From NCBI GenBank assembly GCA_035461385.1, contig DATHVI010000146.1, positions 1-14,682 of the forward strand: DNA of 14,682 bases, given 5' to 3'. Within the stretch, counting starts at the first letter, position 1; every line of letters begins with the position of its first letter. The stretch comes from DATHVI01 sp035461385. Lineage in GTDB: Bacteria > Actinomycetota > Thermoleophilia > Solirubrobacterales > 70-9. The notes under the pieces were generated by a model. The model was not told the origin of the DNA and searched no databases. It saw only the letters and a list, made by a program, of their open reading frames with translations. A program made the translations under genes and the position numbers. Shown here in pieces: positions 13,790 through 14,682 of the stretch.

Positions 13790-14602
13790 ATGCTGTTCGA
13801 CCTCCGGGGCAAGCGCCGACGCCTGATCCAGGTCGTCTACGCCTGCCTGGCGATCCTGATGGGCGGCAGCCTGGTCCTGTTCGGGATCGGCAGCGACGCC
13901 CCCGGAGGGATCCTCGACGGCCTCGGCGTGACCGACGGCGGCGGGGCATCGAACCCGCAGTACGAGCAGGCGGTCGAGGATGCGGAGGCGACGCTCGAGA
14001 CCGATCCGACGAACCAGGCGGCGCTGTATGAGCTCTCGCGCAACCGCTACCTGCTCGCGACCGAGGGGATCGTCACCGACCAGGAGACGGGGGAGACCCA
14101 GTTGACCGACGAGGCGCGCGAGAACCTCGACCTCGCGTTCGACGCCTGGGACCGCTACCTCGAGACCGATCCGAAGCCGCCCGACCAGTCGATGGCGACA
14201 AACCTCTCCCGCGCCGGCGAGCTGTTGTTCTCGGACGCGCTCAGCCGCGGCGACGTCCGCGACGCGTTCGAGATCGCCGAGGAGACCGCGGCGACCGCCC
14301 AGATCGCCGCCCGCCAGGACCCGACCCCGGCCGGGTGGGCGACGGTGTCCCGCTACCAGTACATCGCCGGCAACGACGCCCAGGGCGACAAGGCATTCGA
14401 CCGCGTCCTCGCACTCGTCGACGAGGAGGACACCGACCAGGAGGACCTCGAAAAGACGCTCCAGGAGCGGGCGGACGAGGCGAAGCGGCTGCATCGCCAG
14501 CTCAACCGCTTCCTCGAGACCGGCGAAGAGCCCGGCGGCGCGATCGAGGACCCGTTCGGCGGCCTCGGCGGCGGCAGCCCGCTCGAGCAGCCCGCCCCGT
14601 AA
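13790..14602 (+). CDS. Membrane-anchored TPR-like helical repeat protein
   Basis: A 270-residue protein of unknown function. A basic N-terminus (RGKRRR, 6-11) precedes one membrane helix (about 14-35) ending in LFGIGS, so the rest should lie outside the cytoplasm. This basic-helix-FGIGS anchor resembles that of PpiD/SurA-type periplasmic folding factors, but no PPIase domain follows. Residues about 55-240 are helical and alanine-rich with TPR-like pairs, for example EDAEATLETDPTNQAALYEL and AWDRYLETDPKPPDQS. The tail (245-270) is Gly/Pro-rich and disordered. There is no cysteine and no catalytic motif. ATG 13790 has a -10-like box 6 bases upstream. A scaffold or secretion-linked chaperone role is possible from the anchor and tat neighbours, but unproven. 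Confidence 0.75.
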   Translation: MLFDLRGKRRRLIQVVYACLAILMGGSLVLFGIGSDAPGGILDGLGVTDGGGASNPQYEQAVEDAEATLETDPTNQAALYELSRNRYLLATEGIVTDQETGETQLTDEARENLDLAFDAWDRYLETDPKPPDQSMATNLSRAGELLFSDALSRGDVRDAFEIAEETAATAQIAARQDPTPAGWATVSRYQYIAGNDAQGDKAFDRVLALVDEEDTDQEDLEKTLQERADEAKRLHRQLNRFLETGEEPGGAIEDPFGGLGGGSPLEQPAP

Positions 14603-14619
14603 CCGGGCCGCACCGTCGC

Positions 14620-14625
14620 TACCAT
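14620..14625 (+). promoter_or_regulatory. -10-like box (TACCAT) for tRNA-Lys
   Basis: TACCAT ends 9 bases before the first base of the tRNA, implying a 5' leader of only a few bases. It sits within the nonamer CGCTACCAT shared with the tatA promoter. No clear -35 hexamer is seen. Confidence 0.45.
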
Positions 14626-14634
14626 CCCCGCTCG

Positions 14635-14682
14635 GGGCCGTTAGCTCAACTGGTAGAGCAGGAGACTCTTAATCTCAAGGTT
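14635..14682 (+). tRNA. tRNA-Lys (anticodon CUU), 3' part outside the window
   Basis: The first 48 bases of a tRNA are present: acceptor strand GGGCCGT, TA at positions 8-9, D-stem GCTC/GAGC with GG in the D-loop, and anticodon arm GGAGA-CTCTTAA-TCTC with anticodon CTT at 14668-14670, decoding AAG lysine. Positions 27 and 43 would be G and A, a mismatch at the top of the anticodon stem; the remaining four pairs are regular. The T-arm and acceptor 3' strand lie beyond the window edge. Confidence 0.92.

Noticed and set aside
1..14682. Mobile element, CRISPR array, defence island or phage region
   Set aside because: No direct-repeat array, terminal inverted repeats, transposase, integrase or shift in codon style was seen; the tRNA at the right edge is truncated, so an attachment site beyond it cannot be judged.

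Overview
The window comes from a very GC-rich bacterium. The gene families suggest a deep-branching actinomycete, most likely the class Thermoleophilia (Solirubrobacter/Conexibacter-like). That placement is inference from recalled gene content (siroheme-decarboxylase-like gene beside hemB/hemL, Bacillus-type QcrABC, TatA plus TatC without TatB, many GTG starts). This is chromosomal housekeeping DNA: no insertion sequence, integrase, phage gene, CRISPR array or toxin-antitoxin pair was seen. Coding density is high and no gene-free stretch exceeds about 150 bases.

Layout. 1-727 (-): most of a YmdB-type metallophosphoesterase, running off the left edge. 795-2919 (+): an ABC-2 exporter, ATPase then permease. 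2936-4018 (-): a PAS-EAL c-di-GMP phosphodiesterase with its own good sigma-70-like promoter. 4170-7484 (+): a tetrapyrrole operon of hemB, a fused AhbA-AhbB-like siroheme decarboxylase and hemL, joined by short overlaps. 7542-12056 (+): a quinone/respiration operon made of a prenyl-synthase-fold protein without the aspartate-rich motif, a Rieske protein, cytochrome b, a subunit-IV/cytochrome c fusion, the menaquinone methyltransferase and a polyprenyl diphosphate synthase. 12130-12534 (-): a small zinc-ribbon protein. 12689-13742 (+): tatA and tatC. 13790-14602 (+): a membrane-anchored helical-repeat protein. 14635 to the right edge: the 5' two thirds of a tRNA-Lys(CUU).

The parts fit together. 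HemB and HemL make heme precursors, needed by the b- and c-type cytochromes of the Qcr complex. The methyltransferase and prenyl synthase make the menaquinone that Qcr oxidises. The Rieske protein has a twin-arginine N-terminus and would depend on TatA/TatC.

Three observations stand out. (1) Nearly every gene that begins a transcription unit has a TANNNT -10-like box 6-9 bases before its start codon and no Shine-Dalgarno, which predicts leaderless mRNAs; internal operon genes instead have Shine-Dalgarno sites or overlaps. (2) A fused two-domain siroheme-decarboxylase-like gene sits between hemB and hemL. (3) The 197-residue protein at 7542 looks like a prenyl synthase stripped of its catalytic Asp motifs, in a cluster with menG and an intact synthase, recalling the HepS-MenG-HepT arrangement of Bacillus. 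I see no wholly new defence or mobile system here.
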